Assembly (NCBI RefSeq): GCF_003474385.1
Contig: NZ_QUCY01000012.1
Location: forward strand, 1-64,000
DNA from: Senegalimassilia sp003474385
Lineage (GTDB): Bacteria > Actinomycetota > Coriobacteriia > Coriobacteriales > Eggerthellaceae
Direction: 5' to 3'
Length of the DNA stretch: 64,000 nucleotides
Of this stretch, positions 25,348-34,489 are shown piece after piece. The position numbers and the translations under genes were made by a program. The notes under the pieces were generated by a model. That model was given only the letters and a program-made list of their open reading frames with translations. It did no database searches and had not been told where the DNA came from. Within the stretch, counting starts at the first letter, position 1, and each line of letters begins with the position of its first letter.

Positions 25348-27396
25348 TCACTCAGACGTAATCCCGAATCGATCGATTGCTGCAGTCATTATATCCTTAA
25401 AGATAGGCGTGACGACGCCGTCCCCAGGAACCTCATTTGCGCCCACAAAGCACACCAGCTTGCTTGACGAATCCGCCAAAAAGCCCGTGAACGCCAAGTT
25501 GCACACGTTCTTGCGGTAACCGCCGTTCTCCTCGTCGTAGATCTCGGCCGTGGAGGTCTTGCCCGCCACGCTGAATCCGTCGATAGCGGCCTTTTTGCCC
25601 GTGCCGTCGGTGACGACGGTCTTGAGCATCGACTGCATGTCGCCGAGGGCATCGGTGTTCTCGATGACCTGGGTGGTGCCGTAGGCGGGCGTGGTGCCGC
25701 TTTGCGGCATGCCGATGAGGAAGTGCGGCACGCACTCGACGCCGTTGTTGACGATGGCGCCGTAGAAGCGCGTCATCTGCAGCGGGGTGACCGACACGCC
25801 CTGGCCGAACGAGACGTTGTACGCCTGGACCGCCGACCACTGGTCGTAGGGCGCGAGCATGCCGAGCACGTCGGTTCCCTCCTCCCCTTCGCCGGGATAA
25901 TCCACGCCGGTGTCCGAGTGCAGGTTGTAGCGGACGATGTGGTTGTACAGCTCCTCGAAGCCCATCTTCTCCGTGGCAAGCGAGATGCCGACGTTGGAGG
26001 ACTGGTCGAGGATCTGGCGCAGCGTGAACGTGGCGTCGCCGCGCTCGTGGGCGTCGGAGATGGTATAGCCGTCCGCGGTGATCGAAGCCGGGCAGAAAAG
26101 CTCGGAATCGGGCGTGAGCGTGCCCGTTTCCAAGATGGCCATTGCCGAGACCGACTTGAAGATGGAGCCGGGCTCGAACAGGTCGGTGACGGCCTTGAGC
26201 TGCATGGCGCCTTCCTTGACCTCGCTTCGATCGGCGGGGTTGAACAGCGGAAGGGATGCGGCAGCGTAGATCTCGCCGGTGGAGCCGTCCATGAGCACGG
26301 CCGAGCCGCCCGTGGCGTTGAGGCCCTTGCAGCCCGACGTCAGGGATTCCTCGACCTGGCGCTGTAGCTCGATGTCGATGGACACGACGATGTCCTGCCC
26401 GTCGATGGCGTCCACCTTCTCGTGCGTGCCGCTAGGAATGAGCTGGCCGGTCTGGCCGTATTCCTGCTCCATGTAGCCCGGCGTGCCGGAGAGCACGTCG
26501 TTGTACTGCGCCTCGAGGCCGCAGATGCCGTAATAGTATTCGCGGTTCGTGTCCGAATCCACGCCGATGCTGCACGCGCCGACCACCTGGCCGCCCACCT
26601 GGGCATTAGGATACTCGCGACGGCTCTCGGAGACGTAATGGATGCCCGAGGCGATGGTCTCGGCTTTGCGACCCGCCGCCTTGGCGTCGGCCGTCTCCTT
26701 ATTCTGAGCCTCCTCGACGCGCTCGGAGGCCAGCTGCCTGACCTCGTCGCCGACGCTCGTGTCGGCCTTGCGCTTGATGATGGAATAGTACGTGTCGCTG
26801 GCGGTGACCTTTTCCAGATAGTCCTTCGCCTCGCCGCCGAGCACCTGCGCGAGGATGCCCGCGGTCAGGTTGGGGTCGCTCACCTCGACGGGGTTGACGT
26901 AGATGGTGGTCGCGTCGACGCTGGTGGCGAGCACCACCCCGTTGCGATCGTATATGGTGCCGCGGCGCGGCTCGAGCACGATCTTGGACGTGCGCTGCGC
27001 CTGGGACTGCTCGGTGAACTCGGGGGCCTTGATGACCTGCAGCCACACGAGCTTGCCGAAGAACAGCGCCACGACAAGGCCGAACAGGAACAGCGGCGCA
27101 AGCGCGCGCTCGGCATTGAGGAACGCAAGGAAGCCCGCGGCGCCGCTTTTAGGCTGGGCGGGCTGACGGCGGGATTCGCCGTTTCGCGAGCGAAACGTGC
27201 GCACATCGCGCTCAGAGCGCGCGTTGCGGGAACGGCCCTGCCCCGAAGCGCCGTGACGCCCGGAGCGATATGCGCTGCGGGCGTCGGTGCGGCTTGCGTG
27301 TTGGCCTGACGAACGGCCTGATCTGCTGTTGTTCGCGCGACGCTGGGCATCGCGGGCGCCGCCGTCGTTGCGAGGCGGGCGGTTTCGATTCTGCAT
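25348..27396 (-). CDS. ftsI: Class B penicillin-binding protein (FtsI/PBP2-like transpeptidase)
   Basis: Septal D,D-transpeptidase, the partner of FtsW. A very basic, disordered cytoplasmic tail (about 1-85), one transmembrane helix (about 98-118), a dimerisation domain with LEPRRGTIYDRNG, then the transpeptidase. The SxxK is SIFK (Ser about 411), SxN is SSN (about 465) and the KTG box appears as KTS (about 613). No PASTA repeats at the C-terminus. 682 aa. It is followed 9 bp later by murE and preceded by the FtsL-like gene. Confidence 0.94.
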   Translation of the reverse strand: MQNRNRPPRNDGGARDAQRRANNSRSGRSSGQHASRTDARSAYRSGRHGASGQGRSRNARSERDVRTFRSRNGESRRQPAQPKSGAAGFLAFLNAERALAPLFLFGLVVALFFGKLVWLQVIKAPEFTEQSQAQRTSKIVLEPRRGTIYDRNGVVLATSVDATTIYVNPVEVSDPNLTAGILAQVLGGEAKDYLEKVTASDTYYSIIKRKADTSVGDEVRQLASERVEEAQNKETADAKAAGRKAETIASGIHYVSESRREYPNAQVGGQVVGACSIGVDSDTNREYYYGICGLEAQYNDVLSGTPGYMEQEYGQTGQLIPSGTHEKVDAIDGQDIVVSIDIELQRQVEESLTSGCKGLNATGGSAVLMDGSTGEIYAAASLPLFNPADRSEVKEGAMQLKAVTDLFEPGSIFKSVSAMAILETGTLTPDSELFCPASITADGYTISDAHERGDATFTLRQILDQSSNVGISLATEKMGFEELYNHIVRYNLHSDTGVDYPGEGEEGTDVLGMLAPYDQWSAVQAYNVSFGQGVSVTPLQMTRFYGAIVNNGVECVPHFLIGMPQSGTTPAYGTTQVIENTDALGDMQSMLKTVVTDGTGKKAAIDGFSVAGKTSTAEIYDEENGGYRKNVCNLAFTGFLADSSSKLVCFVGANEVPGDGVVTPIFKDIMTAAIDRFGITSE

Positions 27397-27402
27397 AACG
27401 GG

Positions 27403-27867
27403 CTACTCCCCGGCGTTGGTGGCGGTCTCCACGCTGCGGGACAGGGAAAGCGACCCATCGTCGTTGGTGGAAACCACGTCTTCGGGCATGTTGATGGTAC
27501 CCACTTCCGCAGGCGCCGCCATGCCGAGCTTCTCGGCCTGCATGCGCACGCGGGTGGAGTTGGAAAGCAGGCTTTGCGTGACCTCGAGCGAGCTGCCCTG
27601 CGCACGGGCATCATCGATCTGGCTGGAAAGCGCCTGGGATTGCATGGAGGTGGTCACGGTGGCCGCCGAAAGGGTGAGGCTTGCGATGCCCACCAGGGCC
27701 AAAACCGCCATGACGATGATCGCCGCCTTCAGCACGAGGCCGGGCGTGACGGTGGAGGCGGGAGCGGCGGAGCGGGTGCGCTGGCCGGGCACGACGGAGA
27801 TGCGCGTGCGCGGGGCGCGCTCGACGGCGCGTTCGGGATACAGGGAATACGCAGGCTGGGCGCTCAT
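27403..27867 (-). CDS. ftsL: FtsL-like bitopic division protein
   Basis: A 154-aa protein with a basic N-terminus, one transmembrane helix (about 45-68) and a short periplasmic helix (about 72-105, MQSQALSSQIDDARAQG...) followed by a VRMQAEKLGMAAP motif, the FtsL/septation-initiator pattern. Sequence identity is low in this family, so the call rests on topology and on position between rsmH and the class B PBP. It probably bridges FtsQ and FtsI/FtsW. Confidence 0.8.
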   Translation of the reverse strand: MSAQPAYSLYPERAVERAPRTRISVVPGQRTRSAAPASTVTPGLVLKAAIIVMAVLALVGIASLTLSAATVTTSMQSQALSSQIDDARAQGSSLEVTQSLLSNSTRVRMQAEKLGMAAPAEVGTINMPEDVVSTNDDGSLSLSRSVETATNAGE

Positions 27868-27962
27868 GCTCCACCTCCTTTCGTGTTTCTGCTTCGTTTA
27901 CGGTGGCACGTTGCGCGAACGGGTTCGCTCGGTTGTCGTGTTGTTGCTGTCGTCGTGCTGCG

Positions 27963-28931
27963 CTACAGCTTCTGCGCCACGCGCAGCTTGGCGCTGCGGG
28001 CGCGGGGGTTTCGCGCTATCTCATCGGCCGTGGGGACGATGGGCTTTCGGGTAAGCACCTTGAGTATCGGCTCCTTGCCGCACATGCACACCGGAAGATC
28101 GGGCGGGCAGGTGCAACGGTTCGCGAAGCTTTGGAACATATCCTTGACGATGCGGTCCTCAAGCGAGTGGTAGCTGATCACGCAGATGCGCCCGCCGGGG
28201 TTCGCCCAGCGGATGGCAGCTTCCAGGCCGCTTTTCAGAACGTCGAGCTCACCGTTGACTTCGATGCGCAGGGCTTGGAACGTGCGTTTGGCAGGGTGCC
28301 CGCCAGCGCGGCGCGCGCTTGCCGGGATGGCCGCCTTGATGACGTCGACCAGCTGCGCGCTCGTTTCAAGCGGGGCCTTCTCGCGGGCGCGGACGATGAA
28401 GTCCGCGATGCGGCTGGCCCACCGCTCATCGGAGTAGGAGCGGATGATCCGAGTGAGGTCTGCTGCGTTGTAGGTGTTCACGACCTCTGCTGCGGTTAGG
28501 GTGTTTTTCCCCGGATCCATCCTCATATCAAGCGGGCCGTCCTCCTTGAAGGAGAAGCCCCGTGATGGCGTGTCGATCTGAACGGAGGATACGCCGATGT
28601 CGAACAAGAACGCGTCAACACCGGGAACATCCACGCTCAGAAGCGCTTCGTCCATGTTGCCGAAGTTGTTGCGCACCAGTTCCAGATGCGGGCGCAGCTC
28701 ATCGGGCAGCGAGCCGAGTTTGCGGGCGGCCGCGGCAAGCGCCACGTCGTCCTGATCGATGCCGATGAGGGTGCCCCCGCATCCGATGCGCTGGGCAACT
28801 TCGAAGGAATGCCCTGCCCCGCCGAGCGTTGCGTCCACGAACGTCTGCTGCGGTTTGAGGTTCAAGTGCTCGAGGCACTCGGGGAGCAGGACCGGTATAT
28901 GCCGAAACTCTTGGTTTGCCAATTCGCTCAC
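27963..28931 (-). CDS. rsmH: 16S rRNA (cytosine(1402)-N(4))-methyltransferase
   Basis: SAM-dependent methylation of C1402 in the ribosomal P site. HIPVLLPECLEHL at the N-terminus, a GGAGHSFEVAQR SAM loop, GIDQDDVAL, FDIGVSSVQIDTPSRGFSF and the C-terminal RICVISYHSLEDRIVKD. 322 aa, normal. Ten bp downstream of mraZ; 95 bp separate it from the FtsL-like gene. Confidence 0.96.
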   Translation of the reverse strand: MSELANQEFRHIPVLLPECLEHLNLKPQQTFVDATLGGAGHSFEVAQRIGCGGTLIGIDQDDVALAAAARKLGSLPDELRPHLELVRNNFGNMDEALLSVDVPGVDAFLFDIGVSSVQIDTPSRGFSFKEDGPLDMRMDPGKNTLTAAEVVNTYNAADLTRIIRSYSDERWASRIADFIVRAREKAPLETSAQLVDVIKAAIPASARRAGGHPAKRTFQALRIEVNGELDVLKSGLEAAIRWANPGGRICVISYHSLEDRIVKDMFQSFANRCTCPPDLPVCMCGKEPILKVLTRKPIVPTADEIARNPRARSAKLRVAQKL

Positions 28932-28940
28932 GCCTTCCGA

Positions 28941-29390
28941 TTAGCTGAACAACACGCTCAAGTCGATGTCGTCATCCTGCTCATCGAAGCGCTTTGCGTC
29001 CCAGATCTCGAAGTAGCCCGTGTTGCCCAGTGCGACGACGTCCTTGTCGATGCCGGCCTTCTGACGCAGCTCGGCGGGGATGCCGATGCGCCCGGCGTTG
29101 TCGACGCTGACGTTGTTGGCGCGGCTCTTCAGCTTGCGACGCAAGCCGACGTGGGCCTTGGACGTGGGGTCGTAGCCGCCGAACTTGCTTTCGAACAGCG
29201 ACACGATCCAGTCCTCGAACGCCTGAGGCTCGAATGCGTACAGGCACTCGTCATCGGGGCTGAGGGTTACCACCAGATCTTCCGAAAGGACTTTGCGAAA
29301 CGCGGCGGGCAGGGACATACGGCCCTTGGCGTCTACCTTATGTCGGTAGGAGCCGTTCATGTCGATCGGCTTGTCGACGCCTTCTGCCAT
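28941..29390 (-). CDS. mraZ: Transcriptional regulator MraZ
   Basis: DNA-binding ring protein that represses its own dcw operon in studied bacteria. Two SpoVT/AbrB-type half-domains are visible: GSYRHKVDAKGRMSLPAAFR (about 13-32) and VSVDNAGRIGIPAELRQKA (about 93-111), each with the DxxGR signature. 149 aa. First gene of the cluster; its promoter carries two TGGG repeats in the spacer, the element type MraZ binds. Confidence 0.96.
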   Translation of the reverse strand: MAEGVDKPIDMNGSYRHKVDAKGRMSLPAAFRKVLSEDLVVTLSPDDECLYAFEPQAFEDWIVSLFESKFGGYDPTSKAHVGLRRKLKSRANNVSVDNAGRIGIPAELRQKAGIDKDVVALGNTGYFEIWDAKRFDEQDDDIDLSVLFS

Positions 29391-29434
29391 GCCTTCCTTC
29401 CGCTGCTTTCCGTTTGTTCCGTTCGGTGTTTGGG

Positions 29435-29463
29435 ATTCTACCCCACTTCATCCCACTTCGCAA
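29435..29463 (-). promoter_or_regulatory. dcw (mraZ) promoter with MraZ boxes in the spacer
   Basis: TTGCGA (-35, 29458-29463), a 17-base spacer and TAGAAT (-10, 29435-29440). The spacer itself is AGTGGGATGAAGTGGGG, containing two TGGG repeats spaced 10 bases apart. MraZ bound here would sit between the hexamers and block RNA polymerase. Promoter and repeats are seen; repression is inferred from known MraZ biology. Confidence 0.72.
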
Positions 29464-29620
29464 CATCTTGCGGCACGTTTTGGGCGGTTTTGCACAGGCG
29501 TTGACCCCTTGTAACCTGCCTGATTCATTCGTAAAACAGGTGTTTTCGGGGGTGGTTTCCATATGGTGCGCAAGGTGCTTCGCCAACCACAATATATAGA
29601 TTTGCCTAAGGGCGAAAATG

Positions 29621-29698
29621 GGGTGGGATGAAGTGGGATTGCATTTGTGCGGATTCGGTGGCGTGGGGCGATGTGGGATGAGTGGGACAAAGTGGGAG
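29621..29698 (+). promoter_or_regulatory. Array of six TGGG repeats, inverted relative to the dcw promoter
   Basis: Plus-strand TGGG occurs at 29624, 29634, 29664, 29674, 29683 and 29693, so most are 9-10 bases (one helical turn) apart. The first pair, GTGGGATGAAGTGGGA, is the same module as in the mraZ promoter spacer but in reverse orientation. Probably extra MraZ sites that could support looping or cover a second promoter (a minus-strand TATATT lies near 29592). Confidence 0.6.
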
Positions 29699-29842
29699 GC
29701 GTTGGCGCGGTGGCTGCTGCCGCGCTGCGCAAGGCGCTGTCCGTTGTCCGCCGACGCATCGCGAGAAATGATACCGGTAACCGTCTGTAACCGATAGCGG
29801 GACCGGTTGAATACGGTTGCGAATGCTTTCGCTCCCCAACCT

Positions 29843-30766
29843 TTACGCGCGCGGGTGCGCGTGCAGGTATTCCTCGCGCAGGTGGCTGCGATCGACGTGG
29901 GTGTATACCTGCGTGGTGGAGATGTCGGAATGCCCCAGGATGTCCTGGATAACGCGCAGGTCCGCCCCGCCCTGCAGCATATGCGTGGCGAACGAATGGC
30001 GCAGCGTGTGCGGATGCAGGTTGTCCACGCCGATGGCAAGGCCCGCTCGCGCCACCACTTTGAACACGCTTTGGCGCGTCAGGCGGCCGCCGCGAGCGTT
30101 CAAGAACACGGCATCGGTGGGTTTGGCGTAAGGCTTGCACAGCTGCGGGCGTGCGCTCTCCAAGTAGTCGGCCAACGCAGTTGCCGCCGCACCCGATATG
30201 GGGGAGATGCGCTGCTTACCGCCCTTGCCGAGCACGAGCAGATACCCCTGGTCGAGCATCACGTCGGACAGGTCGAGGCCGCACAGCTCGCTGACGCGCA
30301 GACCGCATCCGTAGAGCACCTCGAGCATGGCGTGGTTGCGCGCTGCCGCAGGACCGCCCTCCTGCCCCTCAAGCTCTTCGAATAAGTGTTGCACCTGGTC
30401 GATGGACAGAACGTCGGGCAGGCGCTCCGGGGTTTTCGGCAGCGGCAGCCCTGCCGCAGGGTTGCTTTCGGTGTAGTCCTCGGCCACGCAAAACCGGTGA
30501 AAGCCCTTCACCACCGACGCTCTTCGGCACACCGTCGAGGCGGCGTAGCCCTGCGCGAACAGATGCTCCTGGTACGCCACGATAGACTCGCGCGACACCT
30601 GCGAGAGCTTCTCGATGCCCTGCGAAGACAGGAAATCCCGGTAGGTTTCCAGGTCGGCCTCGTAGGCCTCGATGGTGCGCGGCGAGCTGCCTCGCTCGAT
30701 GCGCAGATAGGCGATGTACTCTGCCGCCAAATCGATTAGATCGTCGGTATCGATGCTCTCGTCCAC
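29843..30766 (-). CDS. xerD: Site-specific tyrosine recombinase XerD
   Basis: Resolves chromosome dimers at dif with XerC. A SAM-like N-terminal core-binding domain (about 10-95) is followed by the catalytic domain with all expected residues: Arg157 (GLRVSEL), Lys181, His253 and Arg256 (HTLRHSFA), His279 (LGHSD) and Tyr288 (TQVYTHVD). 307 aa, normal. No att site or mobile cargo is nearby, so it is the housekeeping recombinase. Downstream of pyrG with a hairpin between. Confidence 0.95.
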   Translation of the reverse strand: MDESIDTDDLIDLAAEYIAYLRIERGSSPRTIEAYEADLETYRDFLSSQGIEKLSQVSRESIVAYQEHLFAQGYAASTVCRRASVVKGFHRFCVAEDYTESNPAAGLPLPKTPERLPDVLSIDQVQHLFEELEGQEGGPAAARNHAMLEVLYGCGLRVSELCGLDLSDVMLDQGYLLVLGKGGKQRISPISGAAATALADYLESARPQLCKPYAKPTDAVFLNARGGRLTRQSVFKVVARAGLAIGVDNLHPHTLRHSFATHMLQGGADLRVIQDILGHSDISTTQVYTHVDRSHLREEYLHAHPRA

Positions 30767-30810
30767 TAGCGCTTCCTTCCCTATCGGTCCATCTTTATAT
30801 ACCCCAGCAC

Positions 30811-30844
30811 GCGAAAAGGCCGCCCGATACGGCGGCCTTTTCGC
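30811..30844. terminator. Terminator between pyrG and xerD
   Basis: GCGAAAAGGCCGCC pairs with GGCGGCCTTTTCGC around a short loop; T-runs within the arms work in either direction. It ends pyrG transcription, so xerD probably relies on read-through or a weak local promoter. Confidence 0.8.
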
Positions 30845-30902
30845 AACAACAACATTATGTAAACCTTCAACCGGTTTAGTCCGAACCCCGGAACCTGCCG
30901 GA

Positions 30903-32504
30903 TTACTCGCGATGATCCAGTGCCGCGGCGACGAAGTCGCGGAACAAGGGGTGTGGCCTGGTCGGACGGCTTTTGAACTCAGGATGGCCCTGGCTTGCCA
31001 CGAACCATGGATGGTCGGGCAGCTCGATCATCTCAACCAGGCGACCATCAGGAGAAACGCCTGAGATGACCAGGCCCGCTTCCGCCAAGCGGTCGCGGAA
31101 CGCGTTGTTCACCTCATAGCGATGGCGATGGCGCTCGTAGATGAGCTCCTCGCCGTAGGCCTTGAAGGCCATGGACGCGGGAGCGACCTTGCACGGGTAG
31201 GCGCCCAGTCGCATGGTACCGCCCTTGTCCTCGACATCCTCCTGCTCGGGCATCAGGTCGATCACGGGGAACTCGGCGTTCTCGTCGAACTCCGCAGACG
31301 TCGCGCCGGGCATGCCCGCCACATCGCGCGCAAACTCGCACACCGCCGCCTGCATGCCCAGGCAGATGCCCAAAAACGGCACATCATGCGTGCGGGCGTA
31401 GCGCACCGCGCAGATCTTGCCTTCGAAGGCGCGCTGGCCGAAGCCGCCGGGCACCAGGATGCCGTCCATGGACCCCAGCACCTCTTCGACGTTGCCGTCA
31501 TTAAGTTCTTCGCCATCGATAAGATGCACGTTGACCTGGGTGTTGTTGTAGACGCCCGCATGATGCAGCGCCTCGATGACCGAAAGGTACGCGTCCGGCA
31601 GGCTGGTGTACTTGCCGACGATGGCCACGTCGCAGTCATGCTCCACATGAGCGGCCGCATCCACGAAGGAGCGCAGGGGGCTCAAGTCGATTTGACGCTC
31701 GGGAAGGCCCAGGCGATCGAGCACCTTCACGTCGAAACGCTGATCGTACAAGCCGAACGGCACCTCGTAGATAGAAGGGCTATCGGTGCACGCGAGCACC
31801 TCGTCAGGTCGCACGTCGCAGAACAAGGCGATCTTCTCGCGTACCTTGTCCGAAATCTCGTGGTCGCTGCGGCAGACGATGAAGTCGGGCTGCACGCCGA
31901 TGGAGCGCAACTCCTTGACGGAATGCTGCGTGGGCTTGGTCTTCACCTCGTGGGCTGCGGCGATGTAAGGAACCAGCGTGACATGGATGAACAAAACGTC
32001 GCCGCGCTCCTTTTCCTTCCTGAACTGACGCGCGGCCTCGATGAAGGGCTGCGACTCGATGTCGCCGATGGTGCCGCCGATCTCGGAGATGACGATGTCG
32101 GCGCCGGACTGATCGGCGATGCGGCGCAGGCGCTCCTTGATAGCCTCGGTGACGTGCGGGATCACCTGCACCGTGCCGCCGAGGAAGTCGCCGCGACGCT
32201 CGCGGGCGATAAGGGTTTTGTAAATGGAACCCTGCGTGAAGTTCGATTCGCGGGACAGGTTCTCGTCGATGAATCGCTCGTAATGCCCCAGGTCAAGATC
32301 GCCTTCGTGACCGTCTTCGGTAACGAAGACCTCGCCATGCTGAAACGGGCTCATGGTGCCCGGGTCCACGTTGAGGTACGGGTCCATCTTCTGCATGGTC
32401 ACCTTGTAGCCGCGGGCCTTCAGCAAATGCCCCAGGGAGGCGGCCGTGATACCCTTGCCCAAAGACGACACGACGCCGCCGGTTACGAAAATATGCTTGG
32501 CCAT
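30903..32504 (-). CDS. pyrG: CTP synthase
   Basis: ATP- and glutamine-dependent conversion of UTP to CTP. N-terminal synthase domain: GVVSSLGKGITAASLG, DPYLNVDPGTMSPFQHGEVFV, EIGGTIGDIES. C-terminal class I glutaminase: nucleophile Cys in FLGICLGMQ (about residue 380) and the final HPEFKSRP His/Glu pair. 533 aa, normal. A TACAAT -10-like hexamer (revcomp of 32612-32617) lies about 110 bp upstream. Confidence 0.97.
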   Translation of the reverse strand: MAKHIFVTGGVVSSLGKGITAASLGHLLKARGYKVTMQKMDPYLNVDPGTMSPFQHGEVFVTEDGHEGDLDLGHYERFIDENLSRESNFTQGSIYKTLIARERRGDFLGGTVQVIPHVTEAIKERLRRIADQSGADIVISEIGGTIGDIESQPFIEAARQFRKEKERGDVLFIHVTLVPYIAAAHEVKTKPTQHSVKELRSIGVQPDFIVCRSDHEISDKVREKIALFCDVRPDEVLACTDSPSIYEVPFGLYDQRFDVKVLDRLGLPERQIDLSPLRSFVDAAAHVEHDCDVAIVGKYTSLPDAYLSVIEALHHAGVYNNTQVNVHLIDGEELNDGNVEEVLGSMDGILVPGGFGQRAFEGKICAVRYARTHDVPFLGICLGMQAAVCEFARDVAGMPGATSAEFDENAEFPVIDLMPEQEDVEDKGGTMRLGAYPCKVAPASMAFKAYGEELIYERHRHRYEVNNAFRDRLAEAGLVISGVSPDGRLVEMIELPDHPWFVASQGHPEFKSRPTRPHPLFRDFVAAALDHRE

Positions 32505-32930
32505 AGTTCTCCTTCGCGCTTAAAAACCGGTGTATTTCCCCACCGCCGATCACGCTGCGCCTAGGCCGATACGCCTGCAGCACGCCAACGGCAAACTCCA
32601 AACGTTGGTTTATTGTACGCGCCGCGCAACTTCTCCCGCAGCGCCGCGCGAACCTTTTAACAGAGGGGAAACGAAACCGAAACGAGATGGACGGCAAGGG
32701 AGGCCTCGCCGCCTTTCCGGCTTATGCGGAACCGGCCCGGCAAAGCCGAACGTCATCATGCCGGACCGAAGGACGTGCCACTGCGCTTCCCTTCGCCTTC
32801 TTTATCGGACGCGATCGCTCTGGCTTCATCTCCGCTTTTCGCGTGTTGATGGGCACATCTCTTCTCGCTTTCGCGCGCGAACCTTATACTGGTTCGGTTA
32901 AACCTACCATCATGGAAAGGGGTTGCGCCC
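32505..32930. other. Divergent pyrG / DUF1846 control region
   Basis: About 425 bp without a supported gene. It holds a minus-strand TACAAT facing pyrG and, for the plus-strand gene, a TATACT -10 at 32885-32890 with only a poor -35 (TTCTCG, 17-base spacer). No riboswitch or repeat recognised. Confidence 0.5.
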
Positions 32931-34412
32931 ATGCGCATCGGTTTCGACAACGATAAATACCTGGCTTTGCAGGCTGAGCACATCCGCGAAAGGATCGGCC
33001 AGTTCGGCGGCAAGCTGTATCTGGAGTTCGGCGGCAAGCTGTTCGACGACTACCATGCCTCGCGCGTGCTGCCGGGCTTTCAGCCCGACAGCAAGATCCG
33101 TATGCTGCAGCAGATGGCCGAGGACGTTGAGATCATCATCGCCATCAACGCCAACGATATCGAGAAGAACAAGGTGCGCGGCGATTTGGGCATCACCTAT
33201 GACGAAGACGTCCTGCGCTTGCTGGATATCTTCCGCTCCATGGGTTTCGCCACCGCCGGCGTGGTGATCACCCGCTTCGAGAACCAGCCCAACGCGCTGG
33301 CATTCCGCCATCGCCTAGACAGCCTGGGCATCAAGAGCTACCTGCACTACCCCATCGCCGGGTATCCCTACGATACGGCGCGCATCGTCTCGTCGGAAGG
33401 CTACGGCAAAAACGAGTTCGTGGAAACCACGCACCCCTTGGTAGTGGTCACCGCTCCCGGCCCCGGCTCCGGCAAAATGGCCACGTGCCTCTCCCAGCTC
33501 TACCACGAGCACGAGCGCGGCGTCGAGGCGGGCTACGCGAAGTACGAGACCTTCCCCATTTGGAACCTTCCGCTCAAGCACCCGGTGAATGTGGCGTACG
33601 AGGCTGCAACCGTTGACCTGGACGACGCCAACACCATCGACCCTTTCCATCTTGAGGCGTATGGGGAAACCACGGTCAATTACAACCGCGACGTTGAGAT
33701 CTTCCCGGTGCTTAAGGCCATGATGGAGCGCATCCTGGGCACGAGCCCCTACCAGTCCCCCACTGACATGGGCGTGAACATGGCCGGCATGGCCATCGTC
33801 GACGACGAGGCATGTCGCGAGGCTGCGAAGATGGAGATCGTACGCCGCTACTTCCAAGCCGCGGTGGACGAGCGCCGCACCGGTTTGCATCACGAGTACG
33901 TGGAGCACCTGGAGCTTTTGATGAACCAGGTGGGCGTGGACACGAACTTCTCGCCCGCACGCTCGGCCGCCCTGCTCAAGGCCGAGGCGACCGGCGCTCC
34001 GGCTGGCGCCATGGTGCTGCCCGATGGCCGCGTGGTCACCGGCAAGACGTCCGATTTGCTGGGCGCAGCTTCTTCGCTGCTTATGAACGCGCTCAAAGGC
34101 GTGGCTGGTGTTGACGAGGATCTTTTCGTCATCTCCGACGAGGTTATCGAGCCCATCTGCGACCTGAAGACCTCCACGCTGCACGCGAAGAACCCGCGCC
34201 TGCATTCCGATGAAACGCTGTTAGCGCTTTCCGTGTCTAGCGCCACCGACCCGGTTGCCAAGCAGCTGGTGGATGCAGCCGATCAGCTGCGCGGCTGCGA
34301 TGCGTTCTTCAGCGTGATCTTGAGCCCCACCGACGAGAAGCTCTACCGCACGCTCGGCATCAACATCTGCTGCGAGCCGAAGTACGAGCAGCGTAGGTAC
34401 TTCCACAAATAG
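32931..34412 (+). CDS. DUF1846 domain-containing protein
   Basis: Member of the conserved DUF1846 family (about 500 aa), common in anaerobic Firmicutes and Coriobacteria. Its role is unproven; structural work on relatives showed a multi-domain fold with a nucleotide-binding-like part. Recognised from the N-terminus (GFDNDKYLALQAEHIRERI, EFGGKLFDDYHASRVLPGF) and the phosphate-loop-like VVTAPGPGSGKMATCLSQLYHE near residue 180. 493 aa. GGAAAGGGG precedes the ATG. It stands alone between divergent pyrG and a strong terminator, so there is no operon clue. Confidence 0.9.
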   Translation: MRIGFDNDKYLALQAEHIRERIGQFGGKLYLEFGGKLFDDYHASRVLPGFQPDSKIRMLQQMAEDVEIIIAINANDIEKNKVRGDLGITYDEDVLRLLDIFRSMGFATAGVVITRFENQPNALAFRHRLDSLGIKSYLHYPIAGYPYDTARIVSSEGYGKNEFVETTHPLVVVTAPGPGSGKMATCLSQLYHEHERGVEAGYAKYETFPIWNLPLKHPVNVAYEAATVDLDDANTIDPFHLEAYGETTVNYNRDVEIFPVLKAMMERILGTSPYQSPTDMGVNMAGMAIVDDEACREAAKMEIVRRYFQAAVDERRTGLHHEYVEHLELLMNQVGVDTNFSPARSAALLKAEATGAPAGAMVLPDGRVVTGKTSDLLGAASSLLMNALKGVAGVDEDLFVISDEVIEPICDLKTSTLHAKNPRLHSDETLLALSVSSATDPVAKQLVDAADQLRGCDAFFSVILSPTDEKLYRTLGINICCEPKYEQRRYFHK

Positions 34413-34456
34413 GACCTAACTACATAGTTGCTTGGTGCCCACAACCAAGGTATTCA

Positions 34457-34489
34457 CGCCCCGCGAGATTGCTCGCGGGGCGTTTTTGT
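34457..34489 (+). terminator. Terminator of the DUF1846 gene
   Basis: An 11-bp perfect stem CGCCCCGCGAG/CTCGCGGGGCG with an ATTG loop, followed by TTTTTG; 45 bp after the stop codon. Confidence 0.9.

Noticed and set aside
22402..25467. A 1021-codon open frame on the plus strand
   Set aside because: It is antisense to murF and murE, which have full motifs, tight operon spacing and ribosome sites. Long opposite frames are common in GC-rich DNA; the product is His/Arg/Gly-rich and resembles nothing.
29843..30766. Tyrosine recombinase as sign of an integrated element
   Set aside because: All features match housekeeping XerD; no att repeats, phage or plasmid genes nearby.
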